A DNA stretch of 64,000 nucleotides, from the NCBI GenBank assembly GCA_039881145.1, contig JAYKKI010000126.1:2386001-2450000 (forward strand). The letters run 5' to 3'. The notes under the pieces were generated by a model that ran no database searches, had not been told where the DNA came from, and saw only the letters and a program-made list of their open reading frames with translations. The DNA comes from Druceiella hillmani. Taxonomy: Eukaryota; Arthropoda; Insecta; Lepidoptera; Hepialidae. This document shows positions 37,049 through 49,293 of the stretch, one piece after another; position 1 is the stretch's first letter; each line of letters starts with the position of its first letter. Position numbers and translations under genes: made by a program.

Positions 37049-37216
37049 GAGGTGATGTCGAGCGGTCCGGCGCCGGGCGCGGCCCGCGCCCTCGCCGCTT
37101 TGCCGGCTGGGTGGCTGGCGGGGCGGCGCACGCGTGCCGCTTTGCTGCCCGCCGCCGCAGCTCTTGCAGTGCATCCGCGCGCCCGCGCCGCCCTCGCCGG
37201 CGACTTTGGGGTTGAG
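37049..37216 (+). CDS. Scaper: Scaper exon, alanine/arginine-rich
   Basis: Acceptor CACGTCAG and donor GTTGAG|GTAGAT bound 56 codons, phase 0 at both ends. The product begins EVMSSGPAPGAARALAALPA and ends AALAGDFGVE. It aligns without gaps to the vertebrate segment VQSGRHPTVLQKLCQLP through EQEMSC. The conserved frame (SG, P, LP, LP, EM-like end) is kept while many positions have become Ala or Arg. The exon is extremely GC-rich, while bases on both sides are AT-rich. Overlapping minus-strand and longer plus-strand frames here are not separate genes. Confidence 0.85.
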
Positions 37217-37997
37217 GTAGATTTTTTTTTATTATATACAATTTATAACCAAATTTTTACCATTTAGGTGGGGTAACACACGTCGAGAAAGTACTATTCG
37301 TATAAAAGTGTTGGTAAGGTGGTCTCAATATTATCACTGGAATATATAACTTACGTCGAATATATTCCACGTCCTGTGTTGGTAGTAACAGATGTTAGGT
37401 ATTTGAATTATTTTGTTAAATGAGGTCAAAGGCAAATTAAAGCTTTTTAAGTATTTTATTTACATTGAGAAGAATTCGTTAAATCATATAATATGCGCAG
37501 TATAACGAACAAGGTCATCGACCACCCTCTGTCCCTGCTTTACAATTTCTTGAGTTTTAGACCTGTTTTCATGACATTTTACAAGTGAATACTTCAGATG
37601 GGGGTCTCAATTAACATGTAACAAAACCCAAAAAAAATTGAAGTCACATTTAAAGTGAATCTGTGAGTGAGTTAGAGTTTCAGTCTTGGAATTAAAAAAT
37701 TGGGGAAAATTTTGAGTGCTGGCTTTCTATTAAAACTTTTATTTAAATTTATTTTGGCTATCTCACAAGAGATACGGACAAACTTGTTCCGACACGCACC
37801 GACATTTGATTCCATATTCTTATGATTAAGTGCGGTTTGCTGTAGATCGTACTACGGCCACTGCATTGTACGATGTGATACACTTGCAGAGTTATTTCAT
37901 ACTTACGGATTACAATCCGTGTGGTCTTTTGTCATATGGAAATAGAAATAGTACAAATAAAGGGAAAAATGTAATTAAATGCTATCTTTATTAATAG

Positions 37998-38099
37998 ATG
38001 CTGGACGAGTATCTTCAGTCAGAGGAGGCGAGGGACGTGAAGCTGGTCCAGCTGATCAAGGACGGAAATAAGAAAAAGAATCGCGCGCCCAAGTCATGA
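37998..38099 (+). CDS. Scaper: Scaper last exon with stop codon
   Basis: Acceptor TTAATAG precedes ATGCTGGACGAG. The 33 codons read MLDEYLQSEEARDVKLVQLI then KDGNKKKNRAPKS, followed by TGA at 38097-38099. The first half matches the helix VLLATFIQD near the vertebrate C-terminus. The end is a short lysine-rich tail rather than the longer tail of vertebrates. The methionine at 37998 is internal, not a start. The preceding intron is 781 bp. Confidence 0.85.
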   Translation: MLDEYLQSEEARDVKLVQLIKDGNKKKNRAPKS

Positions 38100-38543
38100 G
38101 CTCTTCCATTATGTAACACGATCAGCTCCTTACACGATGCTTCCATCTGTAGCGCTCTAGAATGTAGGTGATTGTAGCTACGATGTTTGATAGATGCGGA
38201 AGAATTGCGTTGCTGTGATTCAGAGTGATTTAATGAAGTTTTAGGGTAAATTGATGAGTAGCAATAATAAGTTACTTGCTCACTTAGAAACATTGTCAGT
38301 GATGGTTTCGCGTAATGTGTCGATATGAATAGAAAAAAGGTTGGTAAAAGTCTGGTTTGTTGTTGGAAGGAAATAATATGGCGACTGCAACACGGCTCGA
38401 TGCAAAGTTGACTGGCATCCGTTTTATTTGCATCGAGCCGATCTGTTGGGCAGGTTGTTATTCAATGCAATTTTTTATCGTTATATTTATCATTACATTA
38501 TCTTAAAATTTGAATAATTTATATAAAATTTACTCTTAATAAA
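38100..38543 (+). other. Scaper: Scaper 3' untranslated region (predicted)
   Basis: After the stop, the first clear AATAAA is at 38538-38543, followed by a T/G-containing stretch. The region includes a perfect 14-bp stem-loop at 38393-38440. The true end is not fixed by sequence alone. Confidence 0.5.
38393..38440. repeat. 14-bp stem-loop in predicted Scaper 3' UTR
   Basis: CGGCTCGATGCAAA (38393-38406) pairs exactly with TTTGCATCGAGCCG (38427-38440) around a 20-nt loop. The stem is GC-rich compared with its surroundings. Confidence 0.9.
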
Positions 38544-39500
38544 TAACGCAAAAGGCAAAGTGACTTTAACGTTTTATGGTCAATGTAAATGGTTTGGAAA
38601 CTGTTGGACGTTGTTCGCTTTTTTCGATCAGCATCAGAAATGGGCCAATCAATGTTTTTTATATAGATTACGAAGAGGAAAGTATATGTAACGGGATATA
38701 CAAATTTTACAAGCATAAGAAGAATCGAGTCTTATCACGTGTGTGGACATTGGAGTTCTGTTATAGAGTTGTCCAGATTTCTTCTATTTTAATAATGTTG
38801 AGGGTACCAATTTCAAGTGTAAGATTTAGTAAACATTTTCTCTATATCGAAGCTGTTAGGTTGCGTGAAGGGTAAGGGGCGTTCTAGTGACATTTTGGTG
38901 ATTACTTTGGTTAATCAATAGATTTACTGTTGCATTTTCCTAATTCACTGGTCTGCGTGGGCAAAATTTCCTGAATTTGAACAACGATTTCTAATAGATT
39001 TCTAGGTACTAATTAACCAAAAAATTCCATCACGTAAGGGTCCTTAGATATCTTGATAAACATTACTTTGTCGCCAATTCTTTCAGCCAAAAAATTGTAC
39101 GGTCACTAGTTATTTGATTCGAGGATAGTACTCTTGGAATCTAATGAAAGGTTATCACTAATATTCGAGGATATGGATTCTACCATTCATTATTTAAAGG
39201 CGATAAATAGACATCATTTCTATTTTATGAGAATTTAATTTGCTTTTTAAGTCGGAAATCGACTCCAAGTTTAAGATAGTGTAACAATTCAACCGCCAAC
39301 TTTTATTGTGTCTAAGGACAATTTACCCTGGAGAAACAATGAAGGAATAGAACAAGCTTTGTTCAAAATGTGTATTGTGCTTATTCGGGAAAAGTCATAA
39401 GTTCCCCGTCAGATATGCTCCATGTGCGTGTAGGAACTGGGTCTTTGGTCTAAACGGAAGGAAAGCAATTTTCGATTTGACACTGCAATGATCTACATGT
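38544..39500. other. no supported gene
   Basis: The plus frame 38576-38875 has 99 codons, which is long for this composition. It has no recognised domain and lies just past the predicted polyadenylation signal, so I leave it uncalled. The remainder is AT-rich. Confidence 0.4.
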
Positions 39501-39529
39501 GATCAAGAAATAATTACTTTTGCTGCTTG

Positions 39530-39915
39530 AAATATAAAGGCCCCGATATTTTAAGATTAATGAAAGATGAGGACTTCAAAGTTGCAATGAACTCAGGGGA
39601 AAAGGAAGTTTCCTTTAGAAGTTTAGTAAACACAATTTTTTGCAATAAGAAAAGTCTCGATTACATCTGAATAATTTTAGAAAATTAGGATTTAATGAAT
39701 TATAAAACCTGCTTTTTATATCACACTTGGATTACTTCCTGAAAAATCTTAGGTCCTTAGTGAGAACCAGGGTGTGAGATTACACCAATGTATTAAAGTT
39801 AAATTGAACAATAATACCAGCCCAAGAAGGAAATTAAACATAATTGCGGGCTATTGCTTGATTTTGAAAACGGTTGAAAAAGTAACTTCCAATGAATTGG
39901 AAAAAAACGCTGTAA
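39530..39915 (+). pseudogene. decayed member of a multi-copy arthropod protein family
   Basis: The plus strand reads LRLMKDEDFKVAMNSGEKE, SFRSLVNTIF, SHLDYF-KNL and then VRLHQCIKV...AGYCLILK, spread over frames by frameshifts and stops. This matches, in order, a family of uncharacterised proteins present in many copies in arthropod genomes. In that family a region like I-QL-KD-F---M---EK--W-SF is followed by LHSHLD-FPENLG, GERFHQDIK and MMADYCW. I infer that the family is carried by a transposable element. This copy is inactive. Confidence 0.55.
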
Positions 39916-39929
39916 GGATTATTTGTAAT

Positions 39930-42850
39930 ACATTTAATTATTAAAATTGTAATATATATTAAAATTGTAAAACAAATTAATAGTTATGTAGAATTTCTTC
40001 ATTTTAATGAAACCAACCGTGTTAAGAAAGAAATGTTATTTTTTATCATTTCTACATATCAAAAACCTTACGTGATAGAAAAATAATTGGAACCCTATTA
40101 GAATTCCGCACCCCAAAGTTACCTGTAATATATTTTTTCAAGCAGACATTTTTTAAAAAGTAAATTTTGCAGACCCTGCGTTATGTTCTGTTAGATGTTT
40201 CCATATTAAATAGAAGGTTGTTGAACTGAATTATTGCTTTTGACAATGTGATTATCTGGGTGTGCATGACCATCATGCATTAGATGTGACCAAAATTAGC
40301 TTAATAATAAACACGATCAGGTTTGCATTTTCAATTCGGTGATAAATTGGTAAATAATCGATGGCTTTGGTATATTTCTAACAATGACTCGGATTTCTTT
40401 TGACGCCTATCATGCATGATGAAGTCTAATTCCACATAGTTAAGATTAGTGGAGGCCGACTCGTATTGTTTTTTTTTGTTTGGAGAGAGGTGCCTTAAAG
40501 ATTTGTTCAATTGTAAAAAAAGACTGTAATAAATATATGTATAAGGTTGGCAAGACATGAAAAATTGAACGTTTTTTGACTTGATTTTTGATATAACGAA
40601 ATTAAATTGTCAAGGGTCTATTGCTCAGTAAGAGTCTCAAGTTAGCGACACCTTTTTCAACATGTTCTTAACCATTTAATAGAAGATGTACCCTACAATT
40701 TAGCCAAAATAAGTGATTTAAAAAATTATTGGAATAACATGGACATTCATAGTATAGTATTAAACTTCAATGATCATTTCAGTCTATATTTCGGGCATAT
40801 TTAATGGAAAATATGCTGAAAACTCAATCGAAATGTTTATCAATTTTATGTTCTTGCAATGTCTGACTTTACTTGGGTGTACTTATTTGAAAATGGGGAA
40901 GAGATTATTGCTTCTGTTAAGAGGCTTTTCCAAGACTTGCTCGGTGAAAAAAATACGCTATATTGACCAATATGAGATAGATTTTTAAACCGGGAACTGT
41001 CGTCATGTTTCTTGCACTTTTATCAAAGCCTTTATTTTACAATTTATTGGAAATGGCACAATTATATATCAATACTTAGTATCTATTAGCAGACAATATT
41101 ATAATTGTCGATACTAAAATAAACCGAAAACCCTGACTATACATCTGGTAAATTAACTGGGTATTCGTATAGTTCCTTTTATACTGAGCATGTTGGGATA
41201 CTGCTTTGTACTCACTAATTGTGTCGTATAGTTACTGCTTATACGGGAGTCAATGTATCACATTACGTATGTCGGTTCGTTTATTGGATAAATACATCAG
41301 AGGTAATGAATATATTCAGCCACTTGTGTGGAGAAGTTTAATGGTATTTTTGTGCATTTATAAAAATATGGCCTTGTATTAAAGTTGTACATTTCGCAAA
41401 AGCGAGGAAAGTGGGACTTATTTAAAAGTTATTTAGTTTAAAACTGATTTGTCAATTTTTACACTTGGAACTTTGAAATAACGGCAATAAAGTGTTTCTT
41501 AGTTAAATAATTGATTAAGTATTGTGTGTTTGTTGGCGTAAAACGAAGTGAGTTTGAAGGCATTTTTTCTTTTCGACACTTTATTCATTTTGTCTTGTTG
41601 GATTCATTTTGTTTGCTTCTGTATTAGATGGAATTTCCGTGCCATTGATAGAGGCTTTTTTAAATGTTTCGAATTTTTTGGAAATTTTTCTGGTTTTTTG
41701 TATCACCGTCAGTATATAAAGATATTGTTACTAGCAATTGTGGTCTATCTAAGGATTGATGTACTTTTTGTAACGTGTGAGACATGAATGGTTTCGAAAC
41801 CAGCTGAATACATTTTTAATAAGAAAATATATTTTTCCCATTTTATGGATATTTTGTGGTTTATAAACTAGCTGCGTCCAAGCTTTCACTGTTGATTACT
41901 GTGAGCGCAACTAGTTTTTTATTGGGAAAAGTTCCTTTGTTTATAATTATTATTGTAAACGGCTTAACGATTATATAACGTGCTAAAATGTTTCGATATC
42001 AATAACATTTACATGGACAAACGTATTGTCGAATTGTTTATAACGCTGTGCTAGAATTCCTACTTACGTTCAATTTTGGTAACTGTGATTTAAGAAGAAA
42101 CCATCACAAAAAATGAGACATTTTGCATCAATAACGTGAGTGGCATTTCATTAAACTTATTACTTCATAAGTTGTTCTAATTATAATTTACGTACATTGT
42201 GGTAGTTAATCAAATATGATACTGAAAATGGTTGTACGGTGCGAGGGGTTTGTTGAATAATTATGTATATTGTAGGGTAGATACATGCGAGAGATTTGTT
42301 GAATAATTATAATGTTATAGGTAGATTAATTATCTGCAATTATTATCCTTTCAGCATAATATTTAGTTGTTTCTGAAATATTTGTAAAATTTCAATGAAC
42401 GTGTTTCTGCTATATGGTTTTTTTAGTTTCGTCATTGAAAAGTAAATAGGGATTGCCTTATCAGGTTTTACATCATTTTTTTATTTGCCTTAAAAGTTTC
42501 GTGTTTCTGGAAGTTTGTGGATAAAATAGATTAGGCATATTATTTTCTATTTCACAAATATTTATGTTTAAACGGAGACACTTTATAGATTTTTTAGTGT
42601 TGTATATCGATTTTGTCGATATCAAAATACTGTCAAATTCCACGTTTGCAATTTTTAGGGTTTTCGTGTTTGAAAATACAATGTACACACATAGCTTCAG
42701 TGAGAAAATCCCGCTCAGGGAGAAAAGTATTTTTAAGGGGTAGTAAGAAATGTCTTTAATAAATTTACATTTTTACACAATTTAAGCTTGGATTTACTTT
42801 TTCAAAGTTTTGGTGATGTTTTTGAAGGAAATCAAGTAATTGATAAGGCT
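39930..42850. other. AT-rich DNA, no gene seen
   Basis: Short frames at 40331-40558 (-), 40770-40988 (+), 41548-41787 (+) and 42473-42688 (-) encode F/I/L/Y-rich strings without known domains. A small direct duplication lies at 42240-42325 (TTTGTTGAATAATTAT). Confidence 0.45.
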
Positions 42851-43014
42851 CTTTTCATAAATACGCGACTCAATATTGGGGAAAGTAATTGATTTTTGGG
42901 AAAAGTCTTTCTTTCTACTTGGTTATCTTATAAGAAAAATTATGTTAGTAACAGAGTTACATACAGGTATCCATACATATGTTGCAGAAAATTTCATATG
43001 TTGTAGAAAATTTG

Positions 43015-43610
43015 TTCGAAGTATGTCAAGTGTAGATCAGAAGATGTTTTTCTACGACTGGTTGATATCGCTAGTGACCAGTTACAATATTGACATTTTC
43101 ATAATTTTCCTGTTTACATTTTCTGTTCCGATACGAAATTGCTTACGGCATTAGTGTTGTAGGGAGACCATTTTTTTTGCAAAGTGAAGCGTGTCTGTTC
43201 ATACATTTGTTAGCAGGATATATCCAAAAGAATCGAGCTGATTAAGCGAAGCTTTTTTTGTACTCTCTTTGGTAAAATATTGTATCTATTGCGCGTATTT
43301 TGGTGAAAGTTTGTTCAAAAAATGTAGATCATAGGATAGTTTTCTATGACGGTTGATGTCGCTGTTATTCTACAAGAATCATGGTTTGTAATAGTGACGA
43401 CAAAAAACAGTCTCGGTATTGGCATTTTCATGATTTTGCTGTTTACATTTTCTGTTCCGTCAATATGAAACTGCTGACAGCATTTATGTTGTGGGCAGAG
43501 CATTTCGCAAAGTGAAGCATGTCTGTCCATACATGCGTAAGCGGGATATATCCAAAACTATTGAGTTGATGAAGTAAACATTTATTACATGTAATCTCTG
43601 GTAAAATATT
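43015..43610. repeat. diverged direct duplication of about 260 bp
   Basis: Blocks at 43015-43300 and 43320-43610 share GTAGATCA-A-GAT, CTACGACTGGTTGAT, CCTGTTTACATTTTCTGTTC, GCAAAGTGAAGC-TGTCTGT, GGATATATCCAAAA and GGTAAAATATTG. The open frames 42876-43154 (+) and 43315-43530 (-) fall across it and are not conserved between copies, so they are probably not genes. Confidence 0.75.
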
Positions 43611-43623
43611 GCATTTTTTTCAG

Positions 43624-43876
43624 CATCACTAATCGTACGCAAAAACCATTTTCAGTATTAATTTCAAATATCGAGCGAAAGCCGTACGGGCTTACAGAGT
43701 TCTTATTGAAGAGTTAGGGGGCGAAGCGATGATGTTCTGTGATTTAATTTGTATTTTTATATTATACCTCTATATTATTGTAATAATTATAATAATTAAT
43801 ATAATCGTCTAAATTGTAACATATTATTTATGTAAACATGTAAACAATGTAGCTAGGCTGATATTAACTTAATAAA
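43624..43876 (+). other. possible terminal exon, low confidence
   Basis: A good acceptor (TTGCATTTTTTTCAG) precedes 43624. One frame is open to TAG at 43715-43717 (ITNRTQKPFSVLISNIERKP...). A second frame, entered from the AG at 43654, reads RAKAVRAYRVLIEELGGEAM and looks more protein-like. AATAAA follows at 43871. No upstream partner exon is identified and I recognise no family. It could be a repeat fragment. Confidence 0.2.
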
Positions 43877-44263
43877 TATAACGAAGTTATTAACCGAACT
43901 TTTGCTTTTTCATTCTTCTGTGTGATTTGTGCCAAATACATTAAATGATTTATAATATTTATTACGAAGTGTCTGTCAATTACTTAGGGCCACCAAACGC
44001 AGGTAAAACCTTGAAAAACCGGAAAATGCATTTACTCTTGAAGTATCATGGAAAATTTATGGAATTCCCCAAAACATCCTGGAATGAAAATTTTGATTGA
44101 ATTATAGCTGTAATAAATACAAGTAGTACACTGCCGTCGAAGAAGGCTTATGCACAGTTTGCATGCAATCGTTGACACCAATTCTGTTCAAACCTAAATA
44201 GATGGAACATATTAAAGATGATATTTTTTTATTGTTCTATTTAGAACAGCCAATTTATTCTGT

Positions 44264-44613
44264 CACGTTAAAATTGTGTAACGCTTGAGAAAACAAGTAC
44301 TGAACGCAACCAACCGGCAATGGAACCAGCAGAGCGTCAAGAATATTGCGATCGGCAGATTGCCACGCGATGTTCGCGACTGTAATGGTGCAAACATTAG
44401 AAGTGAGTGTAATATTACCATTTACCCAATTGTATAGAATGAAAATTGAAAAATTATATTACTATGAACCAGAGAAAATGTGGTTTTAATGAGAATAGCA
44501 AGCAAAAAAGAACACAGAGACAGATAAACAGTGATTATTGTAAATTATTAACTAACATGAACTGTTAAAGTCGTTTAACTTTATCTGTGAACTTATGTGG
44601 GTGAGGTTCACAT
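44264..44613 (+). repeat. dispersed repeat family, copy 2
   Basis: Begins CGTTAAAATTGTGTAACGCT and ends with GTGAACTTATGTGGGTGAGG followed by TTCACATG. GTGAAC and GTTCAC form a terminal stem. The middle is more diverged than in copies 1 and 3. Confidence 0.65.
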
Positions 44614-45588
44614 GTTTATTCAACACTCTTTCTCTTAAACTATTCGTATGAAATGCTGTACTTGTACAATCCTTAGTGTTTCATACTTTAGTGTTTCATA
44701 CCGAGCGCACAAATACCCGTTCAACTGCAAAAGATACTATCATCCATTTTCAAAGTACAAAAGAAGATATCAAGGGCTGGTTTTAAGTTTCCTTTTAAAT
44801 TTTTCAAAAAAGGATTGAAATTCTTCAAAAACTATGAATGTTTTTTTAGGAAAATGTATTGATAAATGGGTAAATTATTCGCGAAGTTCTCAGTTGCTGT
44901 TCGAAACTTAATAGAATTGGGTTAATCGTATTTCCTTCTATTCTTCAGACAATTACGGGCCGCTGAGTTAGCAGTTGTAAGGCGCATACTAAGAAAGTAG
45001 TATTCAGACAGAACTTATTTATTAAATATTAATTTATTTAAAAAATATTTATGCCTCAAAAGTTCTATTTAAAACAAAAATGTAAATGTTCTGCCACAGC
45101 TGTATGATTTATTAGAAATCCGAATTACTTTTGGAATTTTGAAAGTATAAATACGGTCGAAGGAGCCGCATTGCAACTTTCAAAACTACCGATAGGTAAC
45201 CTTCGAAACGTCATGTAATAAATATTGATATCAGTTACATACCCATACTGTATCAATTCTGATACCTTAGGTAGGTAGACTATCTAAGGTTCTAAGGTTT
45301 TTTGACCGTAACAAGCGAAAAACTAATTTGGAGTATACGAATTTTAAAGAACTTAAAAAAAACATCGCAAAACTTAGATTCGGTACTTTCGAGTTCAGAT
45401 TCTAGGACTATACCGATTTGCCAATGATTCAATTGGAGAAGCGGCGAAATTATGACGTCAAAGTAATGCATTTCTCCAAGTATCTACAACTCGTGTACCT
45501 ACTATCTAAATGCCAAGTTACAGGTGCTGAGTACTTGAGCTAACATTAGATAGATCGTCCAAAACGTCCGCACGAACATGTCTATCCG

Positions 45589-45676
<88 letters not shown>
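45589..45676. repeat. (AT)n microsatellite, about 86 bp
   Basis: An uninterrupted AT tract, the longest simple repeat in the window. Length is likely to be unstable or assembly-dependent. Confidence 0.95.
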
Positions 45677-45679
<3 letters not shown>

Positions 45680-47740
45680 AGTGCGATTATTGGAAGAAAT
45701 AAGAAAATTGTATCTACCCTTAATGGAAGTGAAAATTCTTAAAAAAATGATGATAAAGAGCTAGCTAACGAAATCAGGAAAGAGGTCTCTTCATTTCGAC
45801 GATACTGCGACTTCGTTCGGCCATTCCTACTTCATCCATTTGTGGATGTGTAGTATATAGGTATGTTTCATTGGTTTGCTTTTTACTCAATTACATTTTC
45901 AATTTCAACGTTCCATTAACCCGACGTCGTTGATGTTGGGTCGTAATGACCCGTGTTAGTACGCACCGAATGTTGAAATTCTCAATAGATGTGAAAAATC
46001 CATATATTTCAAGCGAATATGAAATTTATTTGATTCAAAAATATATTTAATATTCATTCGATGCATTATATTTTGCAGTGATTGTGTCTACGTAAACATC
46101 GCGAGTTTCATTAGATATTTGACGCGTGAAGCTTTGTTTTTCTAATATCGGTAAATATTGAAAAAGCAAGTTTAACTTTTTTGTATTTTGATAGTCTCTA
46201 TATTATCTTGTTATAATAGTGCCAAAAGGTTCTTTTTTACATTTTAAATTATTAAGTTTTTAGAATACCATTATGAAAGTATTTTAATTCCAAGTATACC
46301 GTCTCGAAACGTTGTCAAATATATTAAAATATCAATCTGTGGATCATATTTATCCCAAAGTTAGTGTAACAATTTTTTGCCACAATGACGCCGAGAGTTA
46401 TTTTGCCCTTTAAATAAAATATTTCAATAAATTTGAGAATGTCCTTCGGTTATTACATTTATATATTGATTATATCCAGGCTGTGAAACAGAAGCTTTCT
46501 TGATGGACTTGGAATGTTTCACTATCAAAATTAATCGTATTGAGATATTCTCAAATGTTAAATGGCTAGATAATTATCTGCTCAATTGTAGCTCAGTTAA
46601 GTACGGTATCTGTAGAATTTATGGATACCATGTATAAATGTGTTTTTGGTTCGTATGTATGTTTTTAGTTTTTGTGGAAGGGTGCGGTGCAGAATTCGTA
46701 AGCTGTTGCGGATGATGTGATTGTTATGGTAATATAATAACATATTGATTGGAAGTAGAATATCCATAATAAATTGACCGTCTTTTCCTGATGAGTTGTC
46801 CGAAGTAAGGCTGTACAAAAAAGTGGAAATCTTAAAGGATGCTGTAAAATAGGAATGCATTCGCACGTCTGTCTATCCCATCTTAATGTATCTAATAATA
46901 TTAACGTAGTTTTTTGTATTGTTTGCAGTATTTAGTAATGTATCATGTTATTAATGAACATAAAGAAACTGTGAACGAACGGTAACACCGAAGCTAATTA
47001 TTGAAAGATGCAAGTGTAATGTAAGTTTGGCAATAAATACGTTAGGCAAGGTGTCAAAAGCTGCGTTACACAAATGCTATTTTTTTCCAACAATTTAGTG
47101 TCCGCATTTATTTCCAAAAAAATATACATAATTAATTAATATATTTTCTATTAAATTAAACAAATTAATTGTATTAAAATATACATTATTTCATAAAAGC
47201 GAAATAAAAATGAATTTTATTGGTATTCTTATTTACAATAAATATGTTGTAATGGAAAAATAATTTTGGTGTGCTTAAGACTTCACTGTAGAAGTGAAAA
47301 TTTCGGCAATCAGTGTAATCGTCTTCGTGTGTTGAAAATTTTCTATAGGAAATTTAAAAACCAAAAATTGTTAAAATTTATAGAAGTCGTGTAATACCTA
47401 TACGTTCACGGATACACATTAACAATCAAAACGAGGGTAGTGCACATTAAACTGATCATATTTTATTCCTTTTGATACCAAATTATATCATAATAAATAT
47501 TACATTTACATACAAAATGCACCACGTAAATAATAAATACCATATAAATATAATTTGCCTAAAGAGAAAATATATGCCTTCATAATAAACATTTATATAC
47601 TGAGAATACCCCAAATGCGGGAGGAAAGGTGTTTTATTTCAATTATATTAATAAATAACTTTTTAATAAAAAATATTATTTATTAATAGAATTAAAATAA
47701 AACCTCAAAAACAAAAACAAAAACAATTAAAGAAGACAAA
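45680..47740. other. AT-rich DNA, no gene seen
   Basis: The minus frame 46597-46866 has no recognised domain. Nothing else is supported. Confidence 0.45.
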
Positions 47741-47744
47741 CACA

Positions 47745-47815
47745 AACATCGAGATTCAAACTCGGACTTCCGTCGCATTCCATATGTAATACAATGTTTT
47801 ATCGCTGGGCCCAAT
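47745..47815 (-). repeat. possible tRNA-derived SINE head
   Basis: On the minus strand GGGCCCAGCGATAAAAC resembles an A-box region, and about 50 bp later GAGTTTGAATCTCG resembles a B box (consensus GGTTCGAATCC). Spacing suits a tRNA promoter. The folded body does not look like an intact tRNA. Confidence 0.4.
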
Positions 47816-47819
47816 GAAA

Positions 47820-49270
47820 TGACGAAAAACAAAACAAAATGACGAAATGAAACTAGCTCAGAAGTTCTTTATTACTCTCATTCGGCCTAGCATCAAGTAC
47901 ACCCAAAGTCGGACCATTCGGTCCTACCGCGGAGTATACCCGAAGCTAATAGGTCTTCTCATCAAGAAATATTGGACAAGGTGAGCCAAAAAAAAATCAC
48001 TTGAAAATTATTGGACAGTATTTGAAGAAATTGATTTTATCCATAAAGTTCTGCCCCGATGACATACGTAGAAAAAGCTATAAAAAGACGCATATGATCA
48101 TTACGAATTGTAGCTTCTGAAATGTAAATTATCACTTTAAGGCATATGTGGGCGGAAGGGAGCACAAGAGACGACGGTACTGGAGTGTACCGACATACCG
48201 GAAGCTATCTGAACTTACACTGGATAAAATACTTTTTTTTAAGAAGTAATTCATTAAAAAATAACAAATAAATGAGAAACAGTGGAGGGAAAGAAGTGAA
48301 ATGATAAACGATTCTCCTATAGTTTGAACTTTCCACATATTTATGACAAAGTTTAAGGAGCGTTTTCCACAATGAAAAGGACAAAAATATTTCGTTATAT
48401 ATTAAACGAACTACAAGAGACAAAGTTCCTTGGCAGTATTGTCTATTCCAATGTAAGGGCTAATTTAATCCTCAGTATTATGGAAAACAAATTTTCAGCT
48501 TGGGCTTGTTATTTCATTTTCGGTCTCCCGCCGAAACTAAATTTTGGATATGTACTTGATCAGTTTGTATTTAACCAAAGGATATATCTACAATACCCTC
48601 TTCGAAGTCTGAGCTCGATTTTGTATCCTAATATCATATTATACCATTCTGATGATAAATCTCTCTGTATGTGAAAATGGAAATTAAAATTGTCTTTTTT
48701 TTATTCCAACTTTATAAGATCCTTCATCTACCATAGCAAGTCACTGTGAAAAAAAAAATTAACGAATTAATGATTTTTTTTTGAGTACACATTGGAATCC
48801 GATGACCAGATTTTCAAATATACTTAAACCTACCCACCTTCAAACTTCAAAACATTTATCCATCATCTACAGTCCTAAATTGCTGCGCGGAAGTATATAT
48901 TTGTATAATCTATATAAACAGAACAAAGTCTACCGGCGCTAGCTGCCAATTGCCAAGTAATCATAGCAATTACCAATAATCATATAAACAAATTTGGTTA
49001 TTCAGTTCTACTGACCGGGCGATTTGATTATTAATGCGATCCATCAGAATCGAATGATTCGATTTTATAATAATACGTTTATATCGATCCATGCTAATAT
49101 CGCATTTTCGTATTTATCTAAAATACCGGAATATTGTATGATGTCGTATCAATACTTTAAAAAATACCGGAATATCGTATGATGTCGTAACGATACTTTG
49201 AAAAGTTCCGTTTTTTTCTTTTGAGGTACGGAAAATTAAAAACATAGTTTTTAGTATCCCACACAAAATG
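47820..49270. other. AT-rich DNA, no gene seen
   Basis: Overlapping frames at 48132-48423 (-) and 48372-48674 (+) have no known domain. A two-copy direct repeat lies at 49122-49205 (AATACCGGAATAT-GTATGATG). Confidence 0.45.
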
Positions 49271-49293
49271 AAAAACTGGTTATAATAAAGTTT

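Larger units (their letters stand above)
24145..38543 (+). other. Scaper: Scaper gene, 3' portion (four terminal exons)
   Basis: The four exons join into a 165-residue C-terminus. SCAPER is a cytoplasmic, ER-associated protein first described as a cyclin A/Cdk2 partner. More recent work makes it an adaptor that links TTC5 on ribosomes to the CCR4-NOT deadenylase in tubulin mRNA autoregulation. The alignment rests on three blocks in the right order and spacing: EGLS at the start, VGYFVVNNERHQ (human VGYFTVN-PDNQ), and a SGPAP...ALAALP...LLPA...ML-EYL block (human SGRHP...KLCQLP...LFPS...LLATF). The N-terminal part, including the coiled coil and C2H2 finger, lies upstream of the window or in undetected exons. 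Introns are 724, 11952 and 781 bp. The protein ends some 40 residues earlier than the human one. Confidence 0.85.

Noticed and set aside
37032..37267. Alternative frames over the GC-rich Scaper exon
   Set aside because: The minus frame and the plus extension beyond 37216 are explained by low stop density in GC-rich DNA. The spliced frame alone matches SCAPER.
38576..38875. 99-codon plus frame after Scaper
   Set aside because: No recognisable domain, no promoter or splice context, and it starts just past the predicted polyadenylation signal.
48372..48674. 100-codon plus frame
   Set aside because: Aromatic and Ile/Leu-rich without a known domain; overlapping minus frames of equal length suggest chance.
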